Shown in pieces: positions 25,104-34,130 of a stretch of DNA of 42,688 bases. The stretch comes from Eubacteriales Family XIII. Incertae Sedis bacterium (lineage in GTDB: Bacteria; Bacillota; Clostridia; Peptostreptococcales; Anaerovoracaceae). Below the pieces are notes generated by a model that was given only the letters and a program-made list of their open reading frames with translations, was not told where the DNA came from and did no database searches. Each line of letters begins with the position of its first letter. Within the stretch, counting starts at the first letter, position 1. The stretch covers positions 1-42,688 of the forward strand of contig JAISAW010000146.1 of the NCBI GenBank assembly GCA_031266515.1, read 5' to 3'. The position numbers were made by a program, and so were the translations under genes.

Positions 25104-26261
25104 CTAATCCTCTATGTCGTCGATATCAAAAGGCCTTTCTTCACCTTCGACGTAACTTCCGTCAGGGCGGTCGGCACCCACTGTCTGGCCGTATATCTTG
25201 GTGCTTCGGCCCTCGTCTCCAGGGATGCCCATGGACTGGCCGTATATCTTCGTATTCGTGTCACCGCTCGAAGACGTATCCTTATAGCCTCTGATGTAGC
25301 CTTCCTGAGTACCTTCCGCGCGCCCCTCTTCCCTGATGCGCATCTCGCGTTGGCGTCTGGCTTCGGAGGCTTTTTTTCGCTGCAATTTTTCGTCTTCTTC
25401 CTTCTTTCGCCTGTAGGCAAACAGCATGATGACTCCGGCTACCGCCGCTATTATGGCTATGATGATGAGGATGAGCAGAGGCGTACTGATACCGCCTTCC
25501 TTCACTATGACGCCCAAGTTTCCTGTGAGGCCGCCGGCGGTGACCGTGATGGTCGCCTCGCCCTTATCCAAGCCCGTAAGCTCCAGGGTATCCGTCAGTG
25601 AAATCACATTTTCATCGCTTACGCTCCAATTAACTTTGGTATCGTCCGGGAGCTTCGACCCATCCGGCGACAGCGACATATCAAGATGGACCACATCATC
25701 GAGCTTTATTGAGATCTTCCCGTTTTTGACGGGATACCCCGACTCTTTGACGACGATGTTTATCGCGTCGGGCAGCCGGCTGTTTATCGTGATGACTACA
25801 GTATCCCTGACATCGCCGGCGGCTACGATGATCTCAGCAGCGCCGACACCTACCGCCTTGACGATCCCGTTCGTATCGATTGTCGCCACATTCGCGTCCG
25901 AAGTGGACCATATGACGCTCACTCCGTCGCCTGCGTTCCTGAGATCGTAGCTGAGGCTGATGGTGTCCCCCACGGTCATGCTCGACGGTGCCCCCTTTAT
26001 GGTGATCGACATCGCCGGCTCAGGTGTGGGCGTCGGGTCAGGGGTCGGAGTCGGATCAGGCGTGGGCTCAGGATCCGGTTCAGGGTCGGGATCAGGCTCC
26101 GGAGTCGGATCGGGGTCAGGCGTCGGGGTTTCACTTAAGATGATATTCCCGCCGGCTGTCTCCGCGAAAGTCGTAAAGGGCAATACGTATGCCGCAAGCA
26201 GGCTCAATACGAGCAATACCGCGAATACTATGAGCACTTTTCTGTTTGTTTTTCTGCTCAT
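25104..26261 (-). CDS. membrane-anchored Big2-domain protein with cytoplasmic TKIYGQ repeats
   Basis: A 385-aa protein. Residues 1-33 form a signal or anchor segment. A PDPTPEP-type proline/acid-rich linker covers 45-83. Two bacterial Ig-like (Big2) domains lie at about 84-159 and 166-254, followed by a transmembrane helix at 259-283. The charged C-terminal tail (RRKKEEDEKLQRKK...) ends with two near-identical motifs, NTKIYGQSMG (336-345) and STKIYGQTVG (353-362), and an acidic end. The Ig-like part should be extracellular and the tail cytoplasmic. Its start overlaps murE by 4 bp (ATGA), which hints at a cell-envelope role. The function is unknown; a scaffold or kinase-substrate tail is speculation. 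Confidence 0.8.
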   Translation of the reverse strand: MSRKTNRKVLIVFAVLLVLSLLAAYVLPFTTFAETAGGNIILSETPTPDPDPTPEPDPDPEPDPEPTPDPTPTPDPTPTPEPAMSITIKGAPSSMTVGDTISLSYDLRNAGDGVSVIWSTSDANVATIDTNGIVKAVGVGAAEIIVAAGDVRDTVVITINSRLPDAINIVVKESGYPVKNGKISIKLDDVVHLDMSLSPDGSKLPDDTKVNWSVSDENVISLTDTLELTGLDKGEATITVTAGGLTGNLGVIVKEGGISTPLLILIIIAIIAAVAGVIMLFAYRRKKEEDEKLQRKKASEARRQREMRIREEGRAEGTQEGYIRGYKDTSSSGDTNTKIYGQSMGIPGDEGRSTKIYGQTVGADRPDGSYVEGEERPFDIDDIED

Positions 26262-27775
26262 TCCTTCCTCCCTTCAAAAATCTCCGATACTGTTTTTTTG
26301 TCGTCGAACTCTATGGTTCTGTTTTTCAATATCTGGTAAGGCTCATGGCCTTTCCCTGCTATCACGACCACGTCCCCGGGACGCGCTGCCGCGATGGCTT
26401 TTGTAATAGCTTTTTTCCTGTCGGGCTCGACCCGATACTTACCTCCGGTCTTTTTGATCCCTTTCTCTATCATGCTTATGATAGCTTCCGGCTCTTCCGA
26501 CCGCGGGTTGTCCGAGGTTATGAAAGTGACGTCCGCTATACCTCCGGAAATCTCACCCATCGGCGCGCGCTTCGAAGGGTCGCGGTCCCCTCCGCAGCCA
26601 AATACGGATATGATCTTGCCATACGACGAATTTTGCCTTACGGTCCTGAGAAGGTTTTCCAGCGCACCCGCCGTATGTGCGTAGTCAACGATGGCTGTCA
26701 CGCCATCGCCCGACATCACGATCTCGTAGCGCCCCGGCACTTCGAGGTTTATCTGCCCGCCGGCGATGACATTCGCCACTTCATCTATATCTATCCCGAG
26801 CTGCAGGCAAATGCCTGTCACCGCAAGGATATTGTATACCGCAAACTGCCCCGGGATATCAAGTGACAATTCTCTCCGATATTCCTCCGCGCCGCTTCGG
26901 CCATCCCTCAGTACGAGATCAAAGATGACCTTGTCGTTCGAAAAAAGAAGGTTTTCCGCAGTGAGATCCGCCGAGACGTCAAGGATAGCAAAACGTATCG
27001 CTTTCTTTCCGATTGCTGCCGAAAGCATTTCAGTGGCGAAAGGGTCGTCTGCATTCACGACTACGCTCCGCGATAGAGGGAACAGCATTTTTTTTGAATC
27101 CCCATAGTCCTCCATCGTGCCGTGGTCGTCCATGTGCTCGGGGCTGATGTTTGTAAAGACCCCCACAGCGTACTCCATCGCCGACACCCTCTTCATCTTA
27201 AGCCCCATTGACGAGACTTCCATGACTACGTCTTTCGCCCCTTTTCTTCTCATGATATCGAGTATTTCGCCAAGCTCGATGGCTTCCGGTGTCGTCGGCG
27301 TCGTCCTGTTGACATCAAGCTCTTCACCTTCGAAGACGGTCCCGATGGTGCTGATAAGCCCGGTCTTGCGGCCGAGGGCAGACAGTACGCTGCTCAGCAT
27401 GGTAGCGACCGACGTCTTGCCGTTTGTGCCGGTGACGCCGATCAGGTTTGTATCCCTGTACGGATGCCCGTAAAAGTTATTCGCAAGGAGGGACAGGATA
27501 TTCTTCGTATTTCGCGTCTCTATCACAGTAGCCTGCCCAGGTGCCCCGCATCTGAAGACCTCATGCCCCTTTCGCATGATGGCCACAGCAGCGGCACCGA
27601 GTGCCACAGCTTCCTCAGCATAGTCATGCCCGTCCGAATTTCTGCCGGGCAGCGCGACGAACAGGTATCCCCGGTCGACCTTTCGGCTGTCGGATGCGAT
27701 GCCCGCTATATCAATATCAAGCGAGCCCGCTGTGATATTGCAATCTATCCCTTTAAGTACATCAGCTAATTTCAT
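26258..27775 (-). CDS. murE: UDP-MurNAc-tripeptide ligase (meso-diaminopimelate-adding)
   Basis: MurE adds the third residue to the peptidoglycan stem peptide in the cytoplasm. The ATP loop is GVTGTNGKTS (113-122). The lysine expected to be carbamylated is in YGDSKKMLF (about 228). The specificity motif is DNPRSEEP (422-429), the form associated with meso-DAP rather than lysine. Length (505 aa) is usual. It follows purD by 85 bp and overlaps the Big2-domain gene. The short leader contains a TTGACA (about 27808) but no clear -10 at the right spacing. Confidence 0.94.
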   Translation of the reverse strand: MKLADVLKGIDCNITAGSLDIDIAGIASDSRKVDRGYLFVALPGRNSDGHDYAEEAVALGAAAVAIMRKGHEVFRCGAPGQATVIETRNTKNILSLLANNFYGHPYRDTNLIGVTGTNGKTSVATMLSSVLSALGRKTGLISTIGTVFEGEELDVNRTTPTTPEAIELGEILDIMRRKGAKDVVMEVSSMGLKMKRVSAMEYAVGVFTNISPEHMDDHGTMEDYGDSKKMLFPLSRSVVVNADDPFATEMLSAAIGKKAIRFAILDVSADLTAENLLFSNDKVIFDLVLRDGRSGAEEYRRELSLDIPGQFAVYNILAVTGICLQLGIDIDEVANVIAGGQINLEVPGRYEIVMSGDGVTAIVDYAHTAGALENLLRTVRQNSSYGKIISVFGCGGDRDPSKRAPMGEISGGIADVTFITSDNPRSEEPEAIISMIEKGIKKTGGKYRVEPDRKKAITKAIAAARPGDVVVIAGKGHEPYQILKNRTIEFDDKKTVSEIFEGRKE

Positions 27776-27859
27776 CTCTTTATTTTATCAAATTCCATAC
27801 GTTTAAAGCCTGTCAAATAGCAATATACTGTTTTTAGCCTGTTATTGTCTGACAAGCCC

Positions 27860-29134
27860 TTACTCACCGGAGTCGTATATCGCGCCTATATCATTTCTGT
27901 AACAGGCCCCTTCGAACGAAATACGTCCCACGCCTTCATAAGCCTTTGCGACAGCCTCCTCGTGCGATCCTCCACGTCCGACCACGCCTAGTACGCGGCC
28001 ACCGTCGGTCAACAGATCCCCGATTTCGCTTGCCCTCGTCCCCGCATGGAAAACAAGTGCGTCTTCCGGCAGGCTTCCGAGCCCCGAAATGATTTTGCCT
28101 TTTTCATAAGAGCCGGGATAGCCTCCTGACGCCATCACCACGCACACTGTGCGCAAGTCGTAGTCCCAGTCGATTTCCGTATCCGCAAGCCGGCCGTCTG
28201 CGACTGCAAGCATTATCTCCGCAAGGTCGGTTTTCAGCCGGGGCAGGACAGCCTGGGTCTCCGGGTCTCCAAAGCGATTATTGAATTCTATCACTTTTGG
28301 GCCGTCTTTCGTGAGCATAAGCCCCACGAAAAGTACACCGCGGAAGTCAAGGCCGTCTTTTTTGAACCCTTCGAATGTCGGGAGGAGTATCTCTTCGGCG
28401 ACCTTCAAATCCAGCTCATCCGAAAAAAGCAGGCTCGGCGAATAGTTTCCCATGCCTCCTGTATTCGGCCCTTCATCGCGGTCGAAAATCCGCTTGTAGT
28501 CCTGGGCTGATTCCATGGGTATGATCGAGCTCTCGTCGACAAAGCAGAGCACCGACGCTTCCGTGCCCCGCAGCAGCTCTTCGACCACCACGCGGTCGCC
28601 CGCGGCGCCAAACTCGCGGACGCCCATGATCTGCTTGATCCCCGCTTCGGCTTCCGCCCTGTCTTTGGCTATGATGACGCCTTTGCCAGCGGCAAGGCCA
28701 TCCGCCTTCAGCACCATCGGAAACCCGAATATACCGATATCCGCCATGAGCGAGTCCTTGTCCGTATACTCCCTGTAACGCGCGGTGGGTATGCCGTGCC
28801 TCTCAAGGAAACGCTTTGTGAAAGACTTGCTCGCTTCGAGCTGCGCGCATTTTTTATTCGGCCCGAATACTTTGACTCCAAGAGCTTCGAGCCTGTCAGT
28901 GATGCCCAGGGCAAGCGGCGTCTCGGGACCAATCACCGCGAGGTCCGGCAGCTCTTTCTCGGCCAGGGCCACGATCCCGTCCAGATCTTCGGCCTGCACC
29001 GGTATACAGCGGGCGATTTCCGCGATCCCTCCGTTGCCCGGCGCGCAGACTATCTCCGTCACGAGCGGGCTTTGTTTCAGTTTCCAGGCTATGGCGTGTT
29101 CACGCCCTCCGCCTCCGACTATCAATACTTTCAT
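27860..29134 (-). CDS. purD: phosphoribosylamine-glycine ligase (GAR synthetase)
   Basis: PurD joins phosphoribosylamine and glycine with ATP in purine synthesis. It shows the N-terminal MKVLIVGGGGREHAIAWKL and the ATP-grasp core (KADGLAAGKGVIIA, NTGGMGNYSPS, EFNNRFGDPETQ). I use ATG 29134 (424 aa), the family start. The frame stays open for 33 codons upstream, but that part is basic and unlike the family. It follows purH by 125 bp. Confidence 0.95.
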   Translation of the reverse strand: MKVLIVGGGGREHAIAWKLKQSPLVTEIVCAPGNGGIAEIARCIPVQAEDLDGIVALAEKELPDLAVIGPETPLALGITDRLEALGVKVFGPNKKCAQLEASKSFTKRFLERHGIPTARYREYTDKDSLMADIGIFGFPMVLKADGLAAGKGVIIAKDRAEAEAGIKQIMGVREFGAAGDRVVVEELLRGTEASVLCFVDESSIIPMESAQDYKRIFDRDEGPNTGGMGNYSPSLLFSDELDLKVAEEILLPTFEGFKKDGLDFRGVLFVGLMLTKDGPKVIEFNNRFGDPETQAVLPRLKTDLAEIMLAVADGRLADTEIDWDYDLRTVCVVMASGGYPGSYEKGKIISGLGSLPEDALVFHAGTRASEIGDLLTDGGRVLGVVGRGGSHEEAVAKAYEGVGRISFEGACYRNDIGAIYDSGE

Positions 29135-29259
29135 CGTTATCGTTTGCCTCTTTTCCTTTGTCGCTTTGGATGTGCGCTTTTGTTGTGATGTTGCTTCGTA
29201 ACCCAGCTGCCGTTTCACTCCCAGAAATATCAACTTGCTTTGCCGTCGCTCAGCTCGAC

Positions 29260-30822
29260 TTAATGCTTGAAGTGCCTTATCCCCGAAAACACCATCGCTA
29301 TGCCGAGCTCGTTGCAGCGCCTGATCGATTCCTCGTCTTTAAGCGAGCCGCCCGGCTGAATGATAGCAGCGATTCCGGCCGCAGCCGCGGCTTCCACGCA
29401 ATCAGGGAAGGGGAAGAATGCATCCGACGCCATGACCGCGCCACTGAGGTCTGGAGCCTCTCCTTCGCGGTCGGGCCCTGCCAGGGCTATCCTCGCGGCG
29501 CCTATCCTGTTTGTCTGGCCCGGGCCTACGCCGAGGGTCATCCCGTCTTTCGCTATCACTATGGCATTGCTCTTGGCGTGCTTTACCACTTTCATCCCAA
29601 ACTTCATGTCTTCGAGCTGTTCTGCTGTCGGCTGCTTTTCCGTTACGGTTTCCAGTTCGGATTCTTCGAATATTTCGTTGTCTATATCCTGGATGAGAAT
29701 GCCTCCGTCGACTTTTTTGATATCGATACTGCCTGCCGGCGCTTTTTCCGCGATGGAAGCAAGTTCGAGCAGGCGTATATTTTTCTTCTGTGAGAGGAAG
29801 GCCAGTGCGTCTTCATCGAACGCAGGAGCTATCACTATTTCGACGAATATCTTTCCTATCTCCTCCGCAGTGGCGAGGTCGACAGGCCTGTTCGCCGCTA
29901 TTATCCCGCCAAAGATGGAAACGGGATCAGCCTCATAAGCCTTCATGTAGGCCTCATATATGCCAGGTGCCGTACCAACCCCGCAGGGGTTTGCGTGCTT
30001 CACCGCCACCACGGTGGGGGCGTCAAACTCCCGAAGACAGGCAATGGCGCCGTTTGTGTCGTTAATATTGTTGAATGAAAGCTCTTTGCCGTGCAACTGC
30101 TTTGCGTTCACTAGCGCCCCTGCCGGAGTCTGTACCTCCCGGTAGTACGCCGCCTTTTGGTGAGGGTTTTCACCGTAACGCAGATCCTGGATTTTTTCGT
30201 ACGTGAAAGTCGGAGCATCAGGAAGCGGCAGATCTTTTTCTTTTCTCAACCAGGACGCTATGAGCGCGTCGTAGGCGGCGGTATGCTCGAACACCTTGAG
30301 CGCAAGCCTGTATTTTTCATCATAGCCCAGCCCTTCGCCGCTTTTCAGACCCTCTATGACGGAAGCATAGTCGGCGGGATCGCACACGACGACCACGTCT
30401 TTGTGGTTTTTTGCCGCGCTCCTCAGCATGGTCGGGCCGCCTATGTCTATATTTTCTATCGCAACGGGAAGGGTCGTATCTTCCTTCAGTATCGTCTCTT
30501 TGAATGGATACAGGTTGATCGCTACGACATCTATCGGATCTATCCCGAGTTCCGATATCTGCTTCATGTGTTCGGGCCTGCCCCTCATGGCGAGTATCCC
30601 TCCGTGCACCGTAGGGTGCAGGGTCTTGACGCGGCCGTCGAGGCACTCGGGGAAGCCGGTGATCTCTGACACTCCGGTCACAGGTATCCCTGCGTCCGCT
30701 ATCGCCCTGCGCGTACCACCGGTGGATACGACTTCAAAACCCAGCGCTGCGAGGCTTCTCGCAAATTCGACGACTCCCGTCTTGTCGGACACACTGATAA
30801 GCGCTCTCTTCTTACTGACCAT
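29260..30822 (-). CDS. purH: bifunctional AICAR formyltransferase/IMP cyclohydrolase
   Basis: PurH performs the last two steps to IMP. The N-terminal MGS-like cyclohydrolase domain (about 1-150) begins RALISVSDKTGVVEFARSLA and includes TGGTRRAI and GRVKTLHPTVHGGIL. The transformylase domain follows, with LRYGENPHQKAAYY, VAVKHANPCGVG and SDAFFPFPDCVEAAA. The length of 520 aa is normal. It starts 23 bp after the sirtuin stop codon. No purine riboswitch is visible upstream in that short gap. Confidence 0.95.
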   Translation of the reverse strand: MVSKKRALISVSDKTGVVEFARSLAALGFEVVSTGGTRRAIADAGIPVTGVSEITGFPECLDGRVKTLHPTVHGGILAMRGRPEHMKQISELGIDPIDVVAINLYPFKETILKEDTTLPVAIENIDIGGPTMLRSAAKNHKDVVVVCDPADYASVIEGLKSGEGLGYDEKYRLALKVFEHTAAYDALIASWLRKEKDLPLPDAPTFTYEKIQDLRYGENPHQKAAYYREVQTPAGALVNAKQLHGKELSFNNINDTNGAIACLREFDAPTVVAVKHANPCGVGTAPGIYEAYMKAYEADPVSIFGGIIAANRPVDLATAEEIGKIFVEIVIAPAFDEDALAFLSQKKNIRLLELASIAEKAPAGSIDIKKVDGGILIQDIDNEIFEESELETVTEKQPTAEQLEDMKFGMKVVKHAKSNAIVIAKDGMTLGVGPGQTNRIGAARIALAGPDREGEAPDLSGAVMASDAFFPFPDCVEAAAAAGIAAIIQPGGSLKDEESIRRCNELGIAMVFSGIRHFKH

Positions 30823-30845
30823 TGTTCACCTCTTTCTCTCAACCA

Positions 30846-31625
30846 TCATTTATAGACCGAGCCTCCTGAACATCCAAGCCTTTCAAAGACTTTGCCGATA
30901 GGCTCCCTTATGACCAGGCTTGCCCTGCCGTCATAGTCTGTGGGGCTCATGTTTATCAAGACAAGATCTTTTCCGCTGAAGTAATTCAGAAAGCCCGCCG
31001 CCGGGTAGACTACGAGCGACGTGCCGCCGACTATCATCAAGTCTGCCTTCTCTATCGCCGAAACAGCGCCCGCTATGACGGAGGAGTCCAATCCTTCCTC
31101 GTACAGCACCACGTCAGGCCGCACGATGCCGCCGCAGCTTTCGCAATAAGGCACGTACTTCGTATTTTTCCCGGGTGCACTGCAATGCTTTTCATCGAGT
31201 ATGTAACCGAGATCGTACGCTGCACCGCAAGACAGGCAGTAGTACCTCTGCCCCGACCCGTGTAGCTCATATATTTTTTTTGAGCCGGCTTTCTGGTGCA
31301 GGCCGTCAATGTTTTGGGTGACGATGGCGATGTCTTTGCCGGCTTTCTCAAGCGCGGCAAGGGCAAGGTGCGCGGGATTTGGCTTCGCTTCATCAAAAAC
31401 CAGGCTTTCCCTGTAGTAGCGATAAAACGTATCGGTATCGCCTGCAAAAAACGAATGTGACACCATCTCTTCAGGGCTGCGCCCATAATCAAGCCTGGCA
31501 TGGTACAGCCCTTTCTCGGAACGGAAATCCGGTATCCCGCTTTCGGTCGACACCCCGGCCCCGCCGAAAAAAACTATATGCCCGGCCTCGTCTATAAGCT
31601 TCCTAAGATCTTTTGCAGCGTCCAT
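30846..31625 (-). CDS. NAD-dependent protein deacylase, sirtuin
   Basis: A Sir2-family enzyme that removes acyl groups from lysines using NAD+. The Rossmann motif is 'GGAGVSTESGIPDFRSEKG', the NAD-site block is TQNIDGLHQKAGS, and the catalytic His is in YELHGSG. Four zinc cysteines appear as CLSC and CESC. ATG 31625 (259 aa) has GAGG six bases upstream; an ATG at 31649 would add eight residues. It lies between hypA and purH. CobB-like is a fair label, but the acyl preference is not visible. Confidence 0.92.
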   Translation of the reverse strand: MDAAKDLRKLIDEAGHIVFFGGAGVSTESGIPDFRSEKGLYHARLDYGRSPEEMVSHSFFAGDTDTFYRYYRESLVFDEAKPNPAHLALAALEKAGKDIAIVTQNIDGLHQKAGSKKIYELHGSGQRYYCLSCGAAYDLGYILDEKHCSAPGKNTKYVPYCESCGGIVRPDVVLYEEGLDSSVIAGAVSAIEKADLMIVGGTSLVVYPAAGFLNYFSGKDLVLINMSPTDYDGRASLVIREPIGKVFERLGCSGGSVYK

Positions 31626-31707
31626 ATCCGCCTCTTTTCTCATCCGCATTATTGTGCCGCCAAACTATCAGCCGGGATGCCTTAGGAACTGTTTGGAAAT
31701 AACCTTT

Positions 31708-31745
31708 ACATCCCAAGTGCACCACTAAACACGGGTGTTTAGTTG
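31708..31745 (-). repeat. 38-bp palindromic repeat, copy B (between hypA and sirtuin)
   Basis: It matches 4682-4719 in orientation and sequence. It contains the dyad ACTAAACAC-GG-GTGTTTAGT at 31724-31743, longer than that in copy A. It lies 18 bp beyond the hypA stop codon, so both copies sit at the 3' end of a minus-strand gene. Confidence 0.6.
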
Positions 31746-31762
31746 GCGACACAGTAAGATTA

Positions 31763-32104
31763 TTACATCAAAGTGATGCTGTCGATATAAAATTCTCTCC
31801 CGATGTCTGTCGGGCTGCCTTCGCCGCCGCATTCGGGGCACGAAAATTCAAAGGGCTTACGTACAAAAAGTGCGCCGCAGGAGGCGCACTTCAATTTGCT
31901 TTGCACTGTCTCTATTTCTATATTCGCGTCTTCGCACACAGTGCCACGACCCGCGATTTCGAAATACATCATGATGGATTCGCCTATGAACCCCGACCTG
32001 TCGCCGGCCACAAGCTTGATGTTCACTACTTTCGAAGCCGCTTCAGCAGCCGCTTTTTCGCAGGCAATTTTGATTATCTGCTGTACGGCCGGAAGTTCAT
32101 GCAT
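31763..32104 (-). CDS. hypA: hydrogenase nickel-insertion accessory protein
   Basis: HypA delivers nickel to [NiFe] hydrogenase large subunits. The conserved start MHELPAVQQII carries the nickel-binding His2. The zinc site is CASC ... CPEC. At 113 aa the length is standard. ATG 32104 overlaps the echF end by 8 bp, so translation is coupled to the hydrogenase genes. No hypB-F genes are in the window, so the rest of the maturation set must be elsewhere. Confidence 0.92.
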   Translation of the reverse strand: MHELPAVQQIIKIACEKAAAEAASKVVNIKLVAGDRSGFIGESIMMYFEIAGRGTVCEDANIEIETVQSKLKCASCGALFVRKPFEFSCPECGGEGSPTDIGREFYIDSITLM

Positions 32105-32576
32105 CCGCCGGTTCGCCCTCCTGGGGTTCAGGGGTTTCAGCCTGCCCGGCCGATTCGGAATCGGTTTGCCCGAGAGAGGCTTCCGTGCTTGCTGGAGTTT
32201 CAAGCTGTTCCTCCGCGGCTTCCTCTTCGGCCTCCGGGGGCTCTTGCTTGTATGTATCCACCTGTTTGACCGTATCAGGGACGACATGGGTGTGTTCCGT
32301 CCAGAGGCAGTTCTTCATGCAGGTATCCACGCAGTACGAGCAGTAGACGCACTGCATGCGCTTTATAGTCCAGCTCTTTTCCTGGCGGTTCACTTCGATG
32401 GCGTCCGTCGGGCACTTGCGCGCGCAGAGGCCGCAAAAGATACAGGCGTCTATATCTATGCCTATCGCGCCTCTCAACGTATCCGGATATTCGCGGGGTG
32501 TGAACGGGTAGCCGTAGGTGCTCGGCTTGCCAAAAAGGCTTCTCAGTACGACTTTCCCCATGCTCAGAAATTTCAT
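32097..32576 (-). CDS. echF: Ech hydrogenase subunit F, 2[4Fe-4S] ferredoxin-like
   Basis: The electron-entry subunit (159 aa). Two [4Fe-4S] motifs are visible: C45-x2-C48-x2-C51-x3-C55 and C76-x2-C79-x2-C82-x3-C86. The segment from about 106 to the end is a Glu/Pro/Ala/Thr-rich acidic tail not needed for the ferredoxin fold. EchF homologues (NuoI family) pass electrons from ferredoxin toward the [NiFe] site. It lies 4 bp after echE. Confidence 0.9.
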   Translation of the reverse strand: MKFLSMGKVVLRSLFGKPSTYGYPFTPREYPDTLRGAIGIDIDACIFCGLCARKCPTDAIEVNRQEKSWTIKRMQCVYCSYCVDTCMKNCLWTEHTHVVPDTVKQVDTYKQEPPEAEEEAAEEQLETPASTEASLGQTDSESAGQAETPEPQEGEPADA

Positions 32577-32580
32577 GCGC

Positions 32581-33663
32581 CTACCTCTCCGTGCAACTTA
32601 TACAGGGATCTATCGTAAGAATAAGGATGGGGACATCCGCCAACTGCGCTCCGGCAAGTGTCTTCACCATGGCCGGGATATTGGCATTGGTAGGAGTCCT
32701 GACCCTGATCCTCTTCAGGAACTTCTCGCCTGCGCCTTTGCTGTAATAATATGCTTCGCCTCGCGGCTGTTCGACTCTGGCAATATACTCACGCTCCGGG
32801 TTCCCTTTCACCGGGACGGATACCTCTCCGTCCGGGATGCGCTGTATCGCAGCTTTGATGAGTTCGATCGACTGAAACAGTTCCCTTATCCTGACCACGC
32901 ATCTGGCATGGGAATCCCCTGCAGTTTCGACACAAGGCTCGAAGCCAAGATCCACATAAAGCCGGTCTTTTTCTTCAAGCCTGACATCCATCCTCAGCCC
33001 GGAGCCTCTTGCCACAGGGCCTACTGCCCCGAGCGCGGCAGCTTCTTCCGCCGTGAGTACGCCGACTCCCTTGAGGCGGCTCCCCACACTGCTGTCTTCA
33101 ATGAAAACTTTCGCCAGCTCTTCGATCTCGGGGACGAGTTCGGTCAGCTTCCTCTCCATCAATGCAAGCGTATCCGCATCAACGTCACGCCGAAGCCCTC
33201 CCACTTTGCATACCGAAAAGATGACGCGCCCGCCGGTCGTCCTCTCAAACAGGTCAAGCACCGTTTCCCTGAGTTTCCAAGTATGCATATACAGGCTTTC
33301 AAAGCCAAAGCTGTCGGCGAGCAGGCCGAGCCACAGCAGGTGTGAGTGCACTCTGCCGAGCTCATGCCATATGAGGCGCAGGTACTCCGCGCGCTCCGGA
33401 ATCTGTATCCCCATATTCCCTTCAATCGAAAGGCAATAACCCATCCCGTGTCCGAAGCTGCAGATACCGCATATACGCTCAATGACGGAAACCATCTCCG
33501 GCCACTCGCGTTTCTCAACTAATTTCTCAAGTCCTCTGTGGATATAGCCTATCGACGGAATCGCCTCGACGACAGTTTCGTCTTCGAGAACAAGATCCAG
33601 ATGCACAGGCTCAGGAAGAACCGGATGCTGCGGCCCGAACGGTATGACGGTCCTCTTTGCCAT
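32581..33663 (-). CDS. echE: Ech-type [NiFe] hydrogenase large subunit
   Basis: The catalytic subunit (360 aa from ATG 33663). The nickel ligands are both present: R-I-C65-G-I-C68 near the N-terminus, and C354/C357 in DPCISCTER at the extreme C-terminus. This marks it as a hydrogenase and not an energy-converting NuoD. The protein ends at the second CxxC motif, so no C-terminal peptide needs to be cleaved by a maturation protease. A 41-codon basic extension of the open frame upstream overlaps echD and is not used. echD and echE meet at TGATG. Confidence 0.92.
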   Translation of the reverse strand: MAKRTVIPFGPQHPVLPEPVHLDLVLEDETVVEAIPSIGYIHRGLEKLVEKREWPEMVSVIERICGICSFGHGMGYCLSIEGNMGIQIPERAEYLRLIWHELGRVHSHLLWLGLLADSFGFESLYMHTWKLRETVLDLFERTTGGRVIFSVCKVGGLRRDVDADTLALMERKLTELVPEIEELAKVFIEDSSVGSRLKGVGVLTAEEAAALGAVGPVARGSGLRMDVRLEEKDRLYVDLGFEPCVETAGDSHARCVVRIRELFQSIELIKAAIQRIPDGEVSVPVKGNPEREYIARVEQPRGEAYYYSKGAGEKFLKRIRVRTPTNANIPAMVKTLAGAQLADVPILILTIDPCISCTER

Positions 33664-34130
33664 CAGCCTTCTCCTCCTTCCTCTGCCTTTTCGCTCACTT
33701 GCCCTGTATCTGAGCCGGTTTCGTCCCCCATCTCGTCGTCCGACTGCAGGGCTTCGGGCGAGACGCGGGCTAAAAGGGGGTTCCACGGTGTTTTTTCGGC
33801 TGTGACGAAGTAGTTGCCGCCGAAGTCAAGCTGCAGGCCTTCAAAGACCACCCCGAATAGGTCGTGTATCTCGTTTTCATATACAAATGCGTACCCGTAC
33901 AGAAAGGTGATGCTCGGTATGCCGGGATCCTCCGCAGGGAGGACCACACGCACGTTACTCAAGTTGTTGCCCTTTTCGAAAACGTAAATGACTTCCACGT
34001 TCTCATCGGCCAGGTTCGCTATCATCACGCCGAGGCGCCAGCCTTCTATTTTGCGCTCCTGTACGAAGCCGAGAAGCCCGTCGGCCCCCAACGTCGTTAT
34101 ATTTTGGTTTTTCTCCGTTTGGCCGGTCAT
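33663..34130 (-). CDS. echD: Ech hydrogenase subunit D (NuoC-like 30-kDa family)
   Basis: A 155-aa soluble subunit related to complex I NuoC. The family motif is visible as YENEIHDLFGVVFEG (84-98). After residue 128 comes an acidic low-complexity tail (SDDEMGDETGSDTGQVSEK...). It overlaps echC by 4 bp (ATGA) and meets echE at TGATG. It presumably stabilises the EchC-EchE contact. Confidence 0.88.
   Translation of the reverse strand: MTGQTEKNQNITTLGADGLLGFVQERKIEGWRLGVMIANLADENVEVIYVFEKGNNLSNVRVVLPAEDPGIPSITFLYGYAFVYENEIHDLFGVVFEGLQLDFGGNYFVTAEKTPWNPLLARVSPEALQSDDEMGDETGSDTGQVSEKAEEGGEG

Noticed and set aside
26020-26130. Noncoding tandem repeat
   Set aside because: The GGATCAGG/GGGTCGG-type pattern is explained by the proline/Asp/Glu-rich linker of the Big2-domain protein.
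30823-30845. Purine riboswitch before purH
   Set aside because: Only 23 bp separate purH from the upstream gene, too little for an aptamer, and no such motif is seen.
32581-33786. Longer echE starting at 33786
   Set aside because: The extra 41 residues are basic and unlike the family, and overlap echD; ATG 33663 joins echD as TGATG and gives the usual N-terminus.
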